Shown here piece by piece: positions 17,087-25,418 of a stretch of 48,611 nucleotides of DNA. The notes below the pieces were generated by a model. The model was given only the letters and a program-made list of their open reading frames with translations, made no database searches and was not told where the DNA came from. Source of the DNA: Acetatifactor sp. (GTDB lineage Bacteria > Bacillota > Clostridia > Lachnospirales > Lachnospiraceae). A program made the translations under genes and the position numbers. The DNA lies in NCBI GenBank assembly GCA_016290775.1, contig JAEEVF010000015.1, forward strand, positions 1-48,611, in the 5' to 3' direction. Numbering within the stretch: position 1 is the stretch's first letter; each line of letters begins with the position of its first letter.

Positions 17087-18253
17087 TTACTTAAGCAGAT
17101 TTGCGCTGATGACCATTCTCTGAACTTCGCTGGTGCCTTCGTAGATCTCAGTGATCTTTGCGTCACGCATCATGCGCTCTACTTCGTACTCTCTGGTGTA
17201 GCCATAACCGCCATGGAGCTGAACAGCCTTGGTGGTCACTTCCATAGCCATCTCTGCTGCGTAAAGCTTAGCCATTGCTGCTTCTACGCTGTAAGAGGTC
17301 TTGTGATCCTTGGTGTACTGATCCTTGGTGGTAGCTGCCTTATATACAAGATACTGAGCCGCCTGAGCCTTGGTAGCCATGTCAGCGAGCTGGAACTGGG
17401 TGTTCTGGAATGCGCCGATGGCCTTGCCAAACTGCTTTCTCTCCTTAACGTAAGCGATGGTTCTCTCAAGAGCGCCCTCGCCAATGCCCAGTGCCTGTGC
17501 GGCAATACCGATACGGCCGCCGTCAAGTGTATGCATTGCTATGTTGAAGCCCTTGCCCTGCTGACCAAGCATGTTGGTCTTAGGAATGCGGCAGTCAGTG
17601 AAGATCAGCTCATAAGTGGATGAACCGCGGATACCCATCTTCTTTTCCTTGGTACCAAAGGTAAATCCGGGAGTGCCCTTCTCAACGATGAATGCGGAGA
17701 TTTCCTTGCTCATCTTGCCACGCTTCTCAACCATTCCGGTAATCGCGAAGATTACATAAACGTCTGCTTCCTTACCGTTGGTGATGAAGATCTTGGATCC
17801 GTTCAGAACCCACTCTTCGCCGTCAAGAACGGCCTTGGTCTGCTGACCCTGTGCGTCAGTACCTGCGCCGGGCTCGGTAAGACCGAATGCACCGATTTTT
17901 CTGCCTGCTGCCAGGTCAGGAAGGTACTTCTGCTTCTGCTCTTCCGTACCATAGGTCAGGATGGGATCGCAGCAAAGGGAGGTGTGTGCGGAAACGATAA
18001 CGCCGGTGGTGCCGCAAACCTTGGACAGCTCCTCTACGCACATTGCGTAGGTAAGGATGTCACAGCCCTGTCCGCCGTACTCCTTGGGAATGGGAATTCC
18101 CATGAAACCAGCCTTTGCCATCTTCTCAACGGTAACGCGAGGGAACTCCTCGGTCTCGTCAACCTCGATCGCAAGAGGCTTTACTTCCTTCTCGGCAAAC
18201 TCTCTGAACAGAGCGCGTGCCATCTCATGCTTTTTGCTCAAAGTGAAATCCAT
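17087..18253 (-). CDS. bcd: Butyryl-CoA dehydrogenase (short-chain acyl-CoA dehydrogenase)
   Basis: 388 residues, the family length. It reduces crotonyl-CoA to butyryl-CoA with electrons through EtfAB. Seen are the FAD/substrate signature GAFGLTEPGAGTDA near 126-139, GRIGIAAQALGIGEGAL near 239-255, QLHGGYGYTREYEVERM near 346-362, and YEGTSEVQR near the end, where Glu372 is the expected catalytic base. A strong GGAGGAAAG precedes the ATG. The 208-bp gap before it holds three stem-loops. Confidence 0.96.
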   Translation of the reverse strand: MDFTLSKKHEMARALFREFAEKEVKPLAIEVDETEEFPRVTVEKMAKAGFMGIPIPKEYGGQGCDILTYAMCVEELSKVCGTTGVIVSAHTSLCCDPILTYGTEEQKQKYLPDLAAGRKIGAFGLTEPGAGTDAQGQQTKAVLDGEEWVLNGSKIFITNGKEADVYVIFAITGMVEKRGKMSKEISAFIVEKGTPGFTFGTKEKKMGIRGSSTYELIFTDCRIPKTNMLGQQGKGFNIAMHTLDGGRIGIAAQALGIGEGALERTIAYVKERKQFGKAIGAFQNTQFQLADMATKAQAAQYLVYKAATTKDQYTKDHKTSYSVEAAMAKLYAAEMAMEVTTKAVQLHGGYGYTREYEVERMMRDAKITEIYEGTSEVQRMVISANLLK

Positions 18254-18300
18254 GATTTCTTTCCTCCATAAATTAGTTTATAAATATTTATGCAATATTC

Positions 18301-18451
18301 GGATTGCTTCGTTTCTTCGAAACTTTCGCAATCCTACCGCCATTCGAATTCCGCTGATTTGCGTTGCAAATCGCTACATTCTCAGGTCGGTTTGATTATC
18401 AAATCACCTCGTTGCTTCATGCAAGCATGAGCAACGGTTGACTTGATAATC
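18301..18451 (-). repeat. Three stem-loops in the hbd-bcd gap
   Basis: Hairpin 1 is 18394-18451: outer arms GATTATCAA/TTGATAATC and an inner GTTGCTTCATGC/GCATGAGCAAC stem. Hairpin 2 is 18356-18372 (GATTTGC/GCAAATC). Hairpin 3 is 18301-18334 (GGATTGC/GCAATCC with an inner GTTTC/GAAAC stem). None has a T-run, so they are not terminators. They would sit in the polycistronic mRNA between hbd and bcd; mRNA processing or stability is inference. Confidence 0.75.
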
Positions 18452-18461
18452 TTAATATCGC

Positions 18462-19334
18462 CTATTGTGCATCTACGGGAGTCTTGGTCCTGTCTGCGTT
18501 GTAAACGTAGAAGCCCTTGCCGCTCTTTACGCCAAGGTTGCCGCCGCGAACCATCTTGCGGATGAGAGGGCATGCACGATACTTGGAATCGCCGGTCTCC
18601 TTGTAGAGAACGTCCATGATCGCAAGGCAGATGTCAAGGCCTACGAAATCGCCGAGCTCAAGGGGTCCCATGGGATGATTTGCGCCAAGCTTCATTGCTG
18701 CGTCAATGCCTTCGATGTCAGATACGCCTTCCATCTTGATGAAAGCTGCTTCGTTGATCATGGGGATCAGGATGCGGTTTACGACGAAACCTGCAGCCTC
18801 GTTCACCTGAACGGCGGTCTTGCCGATCTCTGCGGAGATCTTCTTGATGCAGTCAACGGTCTCCTGAGGAGTGTTCACGCCTGCGATCACCTCAACCAGC
18901 TTCATTCTGTCAGCAGGGTTGAAGAAGTGCATACCGATCATGGGTCTGGTCAGGCCGTTTCCGATCTCGGTGATGGAAAGGCTGGAAGTGTTGGAAGCGA
19001 ATACACACTCAGGCTTGCAGATCTTATCGAGCTCACCAAAAGTGGTCTTCTTTACGTTCATATCCTCAAAAGCTGCCTCAACGATCAGATCGCAATCAGC
19101 ACACAGATCCTCCTTCAGGCCGGGAGTGATCTTTGCAAGAATGGCATCTACTGCCTCCTGCGTAAGCTTGCCTTTCTCAACGAGCTTTGCATAGCCCTTG
19201 GCGATCTTGTCCTTACCGCCCTGTGCCCACTCCTGCTTGATGTCGCAGAGAGCAACTTCGTAACCGTCAACCTGAGCAAATGCCTTTGCAATGCCCTGTC
19301 CCATAGTGCCGGCACCAATAATACCAACCTTCAT
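18462..19334 (-). CDS. hbd: 3-hydroxybutyryl-CoA dehydrogenase
   Basis: 290 residues. NAD-binding GAGTMGQGIA is at 7-16, SNTSSLSI near 114-121, GMHFFNPADRMKLVEV with the catalytic His136, and GFVVNRILIPMINEA near 183-197, then GPLELGDFVGLD in the C-terminal domain. It reduces acetoacetyl-CoA to (S)-3-hydroxybutyryl-CoA. It lies 35 nt behind crt. A stretch of 127 nt after its stop is structured rather than coding. Confidence 0.97.
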   Translation of the reverse strand: MKVGIIGAGTMGQGIAKAFAQVDGYEVALCDIKQEWAQGGKDKIAKGYAKLVEKGKLTQEAVDAILAKITPGLKEDLCADCDLIVEAAFEDMNVKKTTFGELDKICKPECVFASNTSSLSITEIGNGLTRPMIGMHFFNPADRMKLVEVIAGVNTPQETVDCIKKISAEIGKTAVQVNEAAGFVVNRILIPMINEAAFIKMEGVSDIEGIDAAMKLGANHPMGPLELGDFVGLDICLAIMDVLYKETGDSKYRACPLIRKMVRGGNLGVKSGKGFYVYNADRTKTPVDAQ

Positions 19335-19369
19335 TCCTAGTTCCTCCTTAATATTTTTTCTAAAATTGT

Positions 19370-20194
19370 TTACTTGTTCTTGAAAGGCTCCTTTACCTTT
19401 TCCTTGTTCTTGTCAAGGAAGAAGGCCATGCCATACTTCTGATCCTCGGTCTCGAAGCAATCGCCAAACAGCTTTTCCTCGATCACGATCGCGTCATCCA
19501 TCTTTGCGTCAAGGCCTTCGTTAATGGCCTTCTTGCAGTTGCGAACTGCGATGGGTGCGTTCTTTGCGATGGTGGCTGCCATCTTCTCAGCAGCTGCCAT
19601 CAATACTTCCTTAGCGCTCTTTACTATGTTACCCTCGGCGTCAACCTCTGCCTCAAACACCTCGTTCACAAGGCCGATGCGATATGCTTCCGGAGCCTTG
19701 ATGTTTCTTGCGGTGTAGATCAGCTGCTTTGCCATGCCGGGGCTAACGAGACGAGCCAGTCTCTGAGTGCCGCCAAAGCCAGGGGTGATGCCAAGACCAA
19801 CCTCAGGCTGTCCGAACACTGCGTTTGCGGAGCAAAGTCTGATGTCACAGCTCATGGAGATCTCGCATCCGCCGCCCAGTGCGAAGCCGTTCACGGCTGC
19901 GATCACGGGGATGGGGAAGGTCTCCAGCTTGCGGAACACGTCGTTACCCTTCTTACCAAAAGCTTCGCCCTCTGCCTTGGTCAGGGTGCTCATCTCTCCG
20001 ATGTCAGCGCCTGCAACGAAGCTCTTCTCGCCTGCGCCGGTGAGTACCAGGCAGCGAACCGTGTTAAGGTCAACGGCGTCAAGGGTTGCATTCAGTTCAT
20101 CAAGAACCTGGGAATTCAGTGCGTTCAGTGCTCTCTCGCGATTGATGGTGATCACTGCGTAAGCACCTTTCTGCTCGTAAAGAATAAAATCCAT
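19370..20194 (-). CDS. crt: 3-hydroxybutyryl-CoA dehydratase (crotonase)
   Basis: 274 residues of the enoyl-CoA hydratase family. The oxyanion-hole and catalytic segments are FVAGADIGEM near 59-68 and ALGGGCEISM with Glu111, then QPEVGLGITPGFGGTQRLARLV with Glu131. Both catalytic glutamates are present, so hydration activity is expected. It converts 3-hydroxybutyryl-CoA to crotonyl-CoA. The ATG is preceded by GAGGG. Confidence 0.97.
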   Translation of the reverse strand: MDFILYEQKGAYAVITINRERALNALNSQVLDELNATLDAVDLNTVRCLVLTGAGEKSFVAGADIGEMSTLTKAEGEAFGKKGNDVFRKLETFPIPVIAAVNGFALGGGCEISMSCDIRLCSANAVFGQPEVGLGITPGFGGTQRLARLVSPGMAKQLIYTARNIKAPEAYRIGLVNEVFEAEVDAEGNIVKSAKEVLMAAAEKMAATIAKNAPIAVRNCKKAINEGLDAKMDDAIVIEEKLFGDCFETEDQKYGMAFFLDKNKEKVKEPFKNK

Positions 20195-20209
20195 TTCGCC
20201 CTCATTTCT

Positions 20210-20286
20210 GCTGCGTTTTTGCAGCGAATATTGATTGTCTATTTACGCACCAAAGAGAATACCCCCCAAAGGAAGCATTCTCTTGG
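20210..20286 (-). repeat. Two stem-loops in the thl-crt gap
   Basis: 20250-20286 pairs CCAAAGAGAATAC with GCATTCTCTTGG around 12 nt, and 20210-20225 pairs GCTGC with GCAGC around TTTTT-like loop sequence. Neither is followed by a T-run on the minus strand. They resemble the processing-type hairpins in the hbd-bcd gap. Confidence 0.65.
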
Positions 20287-20341
20287 TATTTAGCCCTTCA
20301 GATTCCCTTCGGCCAAAGCCTACCGTTCCTCTTACCGGCAA

Positions 20342-21526
20342 TTAGTCTTCAATTTTAACGATGGTAGCGCAGCCCATGCCGCCGCCGATGCACAGGGTTG
20401 CAAGACCAGTCTTGGCACCCTTTGCCTGCATCTCATGAAGCAGGGTTACGAGGATACGACATCCGGAAGCACCTACGGGATGTCCAAGTGCAATTGCGCC
20501 GCCGTTAGGATTGAGCTGCTTGTCAACGTCAATGCCAAGGTCCTTACCAACTGCTACGGACTGAGCTGCGAATGCCTCATTTGCCTCGATGATGTCGAAG
20601 TCTTCGATCTTCATGCCGGTCTTTGCCATAACCTTCTTGGTTGCAGCAACGGGGCCAATGCCCATTACCTCAGGACGAACGCCTGCAAGTGCGCCTGCAA
20701 CGAAGGTAGCCATAGGCTTTACGCCAAGCTCCTTAGCCTTCTCTTCGCTCATTACGACGATCGCTGCAGCACCGTCGTTGATGCCGGATGCGTTACCAGC
20801 GGTAACGAAGCCGTTGGGGTTAATGGGACGAAGCTTTGCAAGACCTTCCATGGTAGAGCCGGGACGAGGACCCTCGTCTACCTTGAACTCGATCACTTCT
20901 TTCTTCTTCTTTACGGTTACGGGAACGATCTCCTTGTCAAATGCGCCAGACTTCTGAGCTGCTTCGCACTTCTGCTGAGACTTCAGAGCGAACTCGTCGA
21001 TCTCTTCTCTGGTCAGACCCCACTCTTCGCAGATGTTGTCTGCGGTCTTGATCATGTGATAATCATTGAATGCATCCCAAAGAGCATCCTTGATCATGGT
21101 GTCAACGAGGGTACCGTTGTTCATTCTATATCCGAAACGTGCCTGAGGAATTGCATAAGGAGCCATGGACATGTTCTCCATACCACCTGCAACAACGATG
21201 TCGGCATCACCTGCCATGATCATCTGTGCAGCCTGGTTTACGCAGTTCAGACCGGATCCGCAGACCACATTCATGGTAACAGCGGGAACCTCATTGGGAA
21301 GGCCTGCCTTGATGGAAGCCTGACGAGCTACGTTCTGACCAAGACCAGCCTGGATCACGCAACCCATGTAAACCTGATCAACCTGCTCAGGCTTAACGCC
21401 TGCACGGTTCAATGCCTCCTTGATAACGATTGCGCCAAGCTCCGCTGCAGGAGTGGTGCTTAAGGTTCCGCCCATGGTACCGATAGCGGTACGACAAGCG
21501 CCGGCTAAAACTACTTTTCTTGCCAT
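20342..21526 (-). CDS. thl: Acetyl-CoA C-acetyltransferase (thiolase)
   Basis: 394 residues, standard length. It condenses two acetyl-CoA to acetoacetyl-CoA, the first step of butyrate synthesis. The nucleophile Cys89 is in NVVCGSGLN, the second active-site His349 in [14 protein letters not shown], and Cys379 in CIGGGMG. GGAGG lies before the ATG. It is the first gene of the operon, 115 nt after the inferred start of transcription. Confidence 0.97.
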   Translation of the reverse strand: MARKVVLAGACRTAIGTMGGTLSTTPAAELGAIVIKEALNRAGVKPEQVDQVYMGCVIQAGLGQNVARQASIKAGLPNEVPAVTMNVVCGSGLNCVNQAAQMIMAGDADIVVAGGMENMSMAPYAIPQARFGYRMNNGTLVDTMIKDALWDAFNDYHMIKTADNICEEWGLTREEIDEFALKSQQKCEAAQKSGAFDKEIVPVTVKKKKEVIEFKVDEGPRPGSTMEGLAKLRPINPNGFVTAGNASGINDGAAAIVVMSEEKAKELGVKPMATFVAGALAGVRPEVMGIGPVAATKKVMAKTGMKIEDFDIIEANEAFAAQSVAVGKDLGIDVDKQLNPNGGAIALGHPVGASGCRILVTLLHEMQAKGAKTGLATLCIGGGMGCATIVKIED

Positions 21527-21648
21527 TTGTTTCTCCTCCGTGTTTTCTTTGTTTTCTGGTGAAATCCCTTGGGAAAAACCCTAAGAAATTTCCCTGTTTT
21601 TCTTGGTTTCTGAATGATTGTTATTTTTTTATCATTCCAGTCTTCCCC

Positions 21649-21677
21649 ATTTTAACATAGTCACTACTCTTTTGCAA
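21649..21677 (-). promoter_or_regulatory. Promoter of the butyrate operon
   Basis: Minus strand TTGCAA (21672-21677) and TAAAAT (21649-21654) are 17 bp apart. The leader of about 115 nt contains a 7-bp hairpin GAATGAT/ATCATTC (about 21613-21638) and a weaker stem near 21564-21598. No known riboswitch was recognised. Confidence 0.7.
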
Positions 21678-21763
21678 TGACTTTATCATGAAAATTTTGT
21701 GAATGTTTCCCCAACTGCGTGCTCATGCAAGAATGGCACGCGTTTGGGATGCTTATCGCGCAT

Positions 21764-21818
21764 AAAAAGGGGAGCCGTAAGAGAAAGGAGTGGTATCAAT
21801 CCATTCTCACGGCCCCCC
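21764..21818 (-). terminator. Terminator after hpf
   Basis: On the minus strand a long stem (GGGGGGCCGTGAGAATGG with CCACTCC...CTTACGGCTCCCC, with some GU pairs) is followed by TTTTT. It lies about 60 nt after the hpf stop. Confidence 0.85.
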
Positions 21819-21876
21819 GTGGAATCATGTTAAATTATCTTGCCTGGCACTTTCCTTCGCCGGCTCCCGAAAGCTC

Positions 21877-22404
21877 TTATGCCTCGGGCTCGATCAGTCC
21901 GTAGGTGTCGTTCTTTCTCTTATAAACAACGTTCACCTGATCGGTCTCTGCATTGCAGAATACATAGAAGTTATGCCCCAACAGTTCCATCTGGATGCAG
22001 GCATCCTCAGGATACATGGGCTTGATGTCAAACTTCTTGGTGCGGACGATCTTGATCTCCTCATCCTCAGGATAGTCATTGTCAATGAATGCCTGATTGA
22101 AATCGCCGCCGGACTGGTGCTTGTCCACAATCTTGTTCTTGTACTTCTTCAACTGGCGCTCAATGATCTCCTCCACCAGGTCGATGGAAACGTACATGTC
22201 ATTGCTCACCTGCTCCGAGCGAATGATGTTCCCCTTCACGGGGATGGTAACTTCTATTTTCTGACGCTCCTTTTCCACGCTAAGCGTTACATGCACTTCG
22301 GTGTTGGGATTGAAGTACTTATCCAACTTTCCGATCTTATCCTCTACTGCTGCCTTTAATCCGGGAGTTACTTCAAGATTTCTGCCTAAAATGATAAATT
22401 TCAT
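21877..22404 (-). CDS. hpf: Ribosome hibernation promoting factor, long form
   Basis: 175 residues. The N-terminal S30AE domain (about 1-100) starts MKFIILGRNLEVTPGLKAAVEDKIGKLDKYF, and a linker leads to the C-terminal dimerisation domain (about 118-173) with IVRTKKFDIKPMYPEDACIQMELLGHNFYVF and NVVYKRKNDTYGLIEP. This long form causes 100S ribosome dimers in stationary phase in Firmicutes. Promoter at 22510-22539; monocistronic with its own terminator. Confidence 0.96.
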   Translation of the reverse strand: MKFIILGRNLEVTPGLKAAVEDKIGKLDKYFNPNTEVHVTLSVEKERQKIEVTIPVKGNIIRSEQVSNDMYVSIDLVEEIIERQLKKYKNKIVDKHQSGGDFNQAFIDNDYPEDEEIKIVRTKKFDIKPMYPEDACIQMELLGHNFYVFCNAETDQVNVVYKRKNDTYGLIEPEA

Positions 22405-22509
22405 ATGATCATCCCTTCCGTCTAAAATTTTGTTCCATTTTCACAACCACAAAACCGCTGCTGCGTCTCCTCTTCCGCCTTGTTCTAGGTACTTTGTAAT
22501 TGTATAAGC

Positions 22510-22539
22510 ATTATATCATGTTTCCATTCTGTTTTGCAA
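22510..22539 (-). promoter_or_regulatory. Promoter for hpf
   Basis: Minus strand TTGCAA (22534-22539) and a perfect TATAAT (22510-22515) are separated by 18 bp. The leader to the hpf ATG is about 100 nt. Confidence 0.75.
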
Positions 22540-22690
22540 CAATTTCCAAAATATTTTATATATTTTTGAATTTAATTCTGTCAATAAAAATCGGTGCTTT
22601 TTTCTGATTTTTGATAAATTTGTTGATTTTTAACAGAACTTCCGTTCGTTAGAAAACTCTTACTAACCGCTTCCGTTTTTTTGAAAATCC

Positions 22691-22761
22691 TGTGGATAAC
22701 GTGCATAACTTAGTGTATAAATCACTTTTCCATGAAATATCGCATTCTCGAACGTGGATAA
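22691..22761. promoter_or_regulatory. Cluster of DnaA-box-like 9-mers
   Basis: TGTGGATAA at 22691-22699 is the exact reverse complement of the DnaA box TTATCCACA. CGTGCATAA at 22700-22708 and CGTGGATAA at 22753-22761 each differ from a box by one base. All three point the same way. The gene context is not that of a chromosomal origin. Confidence 0.5.
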
Positions 22762-22943
22762 CTATATACAAAAAATCAACCATTTTTGTTCATAATTCCG
22801 TTCGTTATGGGCAAATTGTGAATTTTACACAGATTTCGTTTTGTCAACCCAAAAAACCAAGAAAATTATTTTTTGAAAACTTCTCTCGTTGACTGTCGCA
22901 ATCAATCCAGGATTTCCTGCGATCAGGCTTCCTCCTCAGAAGA

Positions 22944-23852
22944 TCAATGCTGCAGATAGCTGCTGACGCTTGTCGCCGCATTTGCACCATCGGCCACCGC
23001 CGTCACCACCTGACGTAGCGGTTTCTTGCGAACGTCGCCTGCCACGAACAATCCGGGCGCACTGGTGGCACCCGTCTCGTCGGCGATGACATATCCTCCC
23101 GCATCCATGTCTGCCAAGCCCTTGACAAGCTCACTGTCGGGATGGATGCCTACGGCGATGAACACGCCATTCAAGGGAAGGTCCTTTTCCTCGCCGCTCT
23201 TTACGTCCTGCAAAACCAGCTTTTCCACGGCTGTCTCACCGCAGATTTCCTTGACTACGTGGCTATAGAGGATCTCCACGTTCTCCTTGGCCATGAGCTC
23301 CTTTTGCAGCGTCATCGTGCCGCGCAGCTCATCACGCCTGTGGATAAGATATACCTTCTTGCTGGTCCTTGCAAGATAGATGGCGTCCTCGAGGGCCACG
23401 TCGCCGCCGCCCACCACTGCCACGGTGCGTCCGCGGAAAAAGGCGCCGTCACAAGTCGCACAATATGAAACGCCCATGCCCGTCAGCTCTTCCTCTCTGG
23501 GAACGCCAAGAAGCGCATGATGCGCACCCGTGGCAAGGATAACGGACTTGGTTTCAAGAGCTTCCTTTGTGGTCTGAACCTTCCAGGCATCTCCCTCTTT
23601 GGCAAGCCCAGTCACCTCCGCCGTCTGGAAGGTCACGCCCAGCTTATCCGCATGTGCTCGAAACTGCATGCCCATGTCAAAACCGTTGATCCCGGGAAGT
23701 CCCAGGTAATTGTCCACCTCATAGGTGTTCAGGATCTGACCGCCGCTCATGGGGCTCTTCTCCAGGACAAGCAGGTCAAGCCCTGCGCGCTTTGCGTAAA
23801 CTGCCGCGGACAACCCCGCCGGCCCCGAACCAATAATGATCAAGTCAAACAT
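22944..23852 (-). CDS. trxB: Thioredoxin reductase
   Basis: 302 residues. FAD-binding GSGPAG at 8-13, redox-active CATC at 131-134 (SYCATCDGAFF), NADPH-binding VVGGGDVALEDA near 147-158, and the C-terminal FAD segment GLFVAGDVRKKPLRQVVTAVADGANAA. It transfers electrons from NADPH to thioredoxin. No thioredoxin gene is next to it. A GGAGAAG-like site is directly ahead of the ATG. Confidence 0.95.
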   Translation of the reverse strand: MFDLIIIGSGPAGLSAAVYAKRAGLDLLVLEKSPMSGGQILNTYEVDNYLGLPGINGFDMGMQFRAHADKLGVTFQTAEVTGLAKEGDAWKVQTTKEALETKSVILATGAHHALLGVPREEELTGMGVSYCATCDGAFFRGRTVAVVGGGDVALEDAIYLARTSKKVYLIHRRDELRGTMTLQKELMAKENVEILYSHVVKEICGETAVEKLVLQDVKSGEEKDLPLNGVFIAVGIHPDSELVKGLADMDAGGYVIADETGATSAPGLFVAGDVRKKPLRQVVTAVADGANAATSVSSYLQH

Positions 23853-23934
23853 TTTTTTCTTCTCCTTTTTCCTAATTGTTTATGTAATCCCAGCCTTTAC
23901 CTCACTGACTGCCTAGTTCTCATATTTACTTTTA

Positions 23935-24302
23935 AAGCAAGCAGTTTGTAGCTTCCTCGATTGCTTGTTTGCGCCTTTCCCGTTTCAAGCAAACAGTTTC
24001 TTGCTTCCCCGATTGCTTGTCTGCGCCTTTTCCGTTTCAAGCAAGCAGTTTGTTGCCTTTTTGCTTGCCTGATTCCCAATTTTTCGCTCCAGGCATGTAG
24101 TTCTGCTTGCCTGATTTGTTATTTTCCGTTTCAGGCATGCATCGTCTTGCTTTTTTGCTTGCCTTGTTCGGTTTTTCACGCTGCAGGCATGCGTCGTCCT
24201 GCTTTTTTGCTTGCCTTGTTCGGTTTTTCACATTTCAGGCATGCGTCGTCCTGCTTTTTTGCTTGCCTTGTTCGGTTTCTCTCACTTCAAGCAAGCATTG
24301 TA
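23935..24302. repeat. Tandem array of a 52-bp repeat, about seven copies
   Basis: Units start at 23935, 23987, 24039, 24091, 24133, 24185, 24237 and (partial) 24289. The period is 52 except for one 42-bp step. Units change gradually from AAGCAAGCAGTTTG types on the left to AGGCATGCGTCGTCCTG types on the right. Most contain AGGCATGC and GCTTGCCT, which can pair, plus a T-run. Since 52 is not a multiple of three and no start site is seen, the open frames here are not believable genes. There are no unique spacers, so it is not a CRISPR array. Confidence 0.92.
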
Positions 24303-24393
24303 CAGATTTTTATGGTTTTCTTTGACAAAGTATGCTAAGATGAAGCCAATCAAGTTTCTTATGTTCCAGTGAAACCTTCAACAGGAGGTGCTT

Positions 24394-25263
24394 ATGATGA
24401 ATTCAAATAATACAGGCGATCATCGTCCCGTCTGCCTTGTCACGGGGGCTTCCCGCGGCATCGGAAAAGCCATTGCAAAGGCCTTCGCCCAGGCGGGCTA
24501 TGACCTCGTCCTCACTTGCTCCAAAACCCTGCCGGAGCTGGAGGCATTTGCACGGGAGCTGGAGATGTCGTCACGGGAACACGCGGCATTCGCGAGGGAG
24601 CTTATGGCAGAGTCCGCTTGCCACACCGTTCCCTCTGAGGTTCAAGAGACCGCCGAGGGAAGCTGCCGTCAGACTGTTTTCGGCGCATCTGTCTCCGCAA
24701 TTCAATGCCAGGCATATCAGGTTGACGCTGGCGATCCCGCGCAGGTACAGGCCTTGTTCCAAAAGCTTTCCCGCCTGGACGTGCTTGTGAACAACGCAGG
24801 CATTTCTTACGTTGGCCTGCTCCACGAAATGGCTGTGGACGAGTGGCATCGCGTTTTGTCCACCAATCTCGATTCCTGCTTCTACACAAGTAAATTCGCG
24901 ATCCCGCTGATGCTTCAAAACCATGCGGGTAAGATCATCAATATCTCTTCCGTCTGGGGCAATGTAGGTGCTTCCACGGAGGTCGCTTACTCTGCTTCCA
25001 AGGGCGGCGTCAACGCTTTCACCAAGGCCCTCGCAAAAGAGCTCGCACCCAGCGGCATTCAAGTCAATGCCATCGCCTGCGGCGTCATCGACACCTCGAT
25101 GAATGCCTGCTTTTCCGCTGAAGACATGGATGCATTAAAGGCTGAGATCCCTGCCGACCGCATCGGCGATCCTGAAGAAGTTGCGAAACTTGCGCTGCAA
25201 CTCGCAACGGCTCCTTCTTACCTCACCGGCCAGATCATCACCATGGACGGCGGCTGGACCTAA
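24394..25263 (+). CDS. Short-chain dehydrogenase/reductase, FabG-like with an insertion
   Basis: 289 residues. NAD(P)-binding TGASRGIG at 17-24, NNAG at 133-136, catalytic Ser near 186 (INISSVWG), Tyr199 and Lys203 (YSASK), and the C-terminal TGQIITMDGGWT typical of 3-oxoacyl-ACP reductases. FabG is usually about 245 residues with NNAG near 88; here about 45 extra residues at roughly 50-100 separate the nucleotide motif from the core. That insert contains AFAREL twice, 16 residues apart, suggesting an internal duplication. AGGAGG lies 5 nt before ATG 24394; the frame opens at GTG 24388, inside that site. No fatty acid genes are adjacent, so the substrate is open. Confidence 0.87.
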   Translation: MMNSNNTGDHRPVCLVTGASRGIGKAIAKAFAQAGYDLVLTCSKTLPELEAFARELEMSSREHAAFARELMAESACHTVPSEVQETAEGSCRQTVFGASVSAIQCQAYQVDAGDPAQVQALFQKLSRLDVLVNNAGISYVGLLHEMAVDEWHRVLSTNLDSCFYTSKFAIPLMLQNHAGKIINISSVWGNVGASTEVAYSASKGGVNAFTKALAKELAPSGIQVNAIACGVIDTSMNACFSAEDMDALKAEIPADRIGDPEEVAKLALQLATAPSYLTGQIITMDGGWT

Positions 25264-25418
25264 GCCCCGCCAAATTTGAAGCCAACGCCCCATCCATGTC
25301 ATGCTTTGGCTTCTGCTTTCTTGACTCATTTTCAAGCTTGCTCGATTGCGGTCATGTTCGCAGCTCGCCGTCTCCAAATCACGCCGCCTCCAAATCTCGC
25401 TCCGATCGCCAGCGCGGC

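Larger units (their letters stand above)
22405..22943. other. 540-bp AT-rich gap between hpf and trxB
   Basis: No gene is seen. It holds the hpf promoter, an AT-rich stretch (about 22540-22640), a 12-bp direct repeat TTCCGTTCGTTA at 22640-22651 and 22796-22807, and the DnaA-box-like sites listed separately. A short open frame at 22692-22892 on the plus strand lacks a ribosome binding site and recognisable protein features. Confidence 0.6.

Noticed and set aside
20435..21463. Long plus-strand open frame opposite thl
   Set aside because: Shadow of thl; it lacks a ribosome binding site and shows no domain.
22405..22943. Possible chromosomal origin of replication
   Set aside because: Only three DnaA-like boxes, no dnaA/dnaN/rpmH nearby, and genes on both sides run the same way, not divergently.
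23897..24231. Minus-strand open frames with repeated KRK and QAKKQDDACL text
   Set aside because: They are translations of the 52-bp array and change frame between units.
23935..24302. Possible CRISPR array
   Set aside because: Repeats are contiguous 52-bp units with gradual change. There are no unique spacers of even length and no cas genes.
24303..24393. Promoter for the SDR gene at TTGACA near 24330
   Set aside because: TTGACA is only about 8 bp from TAAGAT, too close for a -35/-10 pair, and no other good pair was found.
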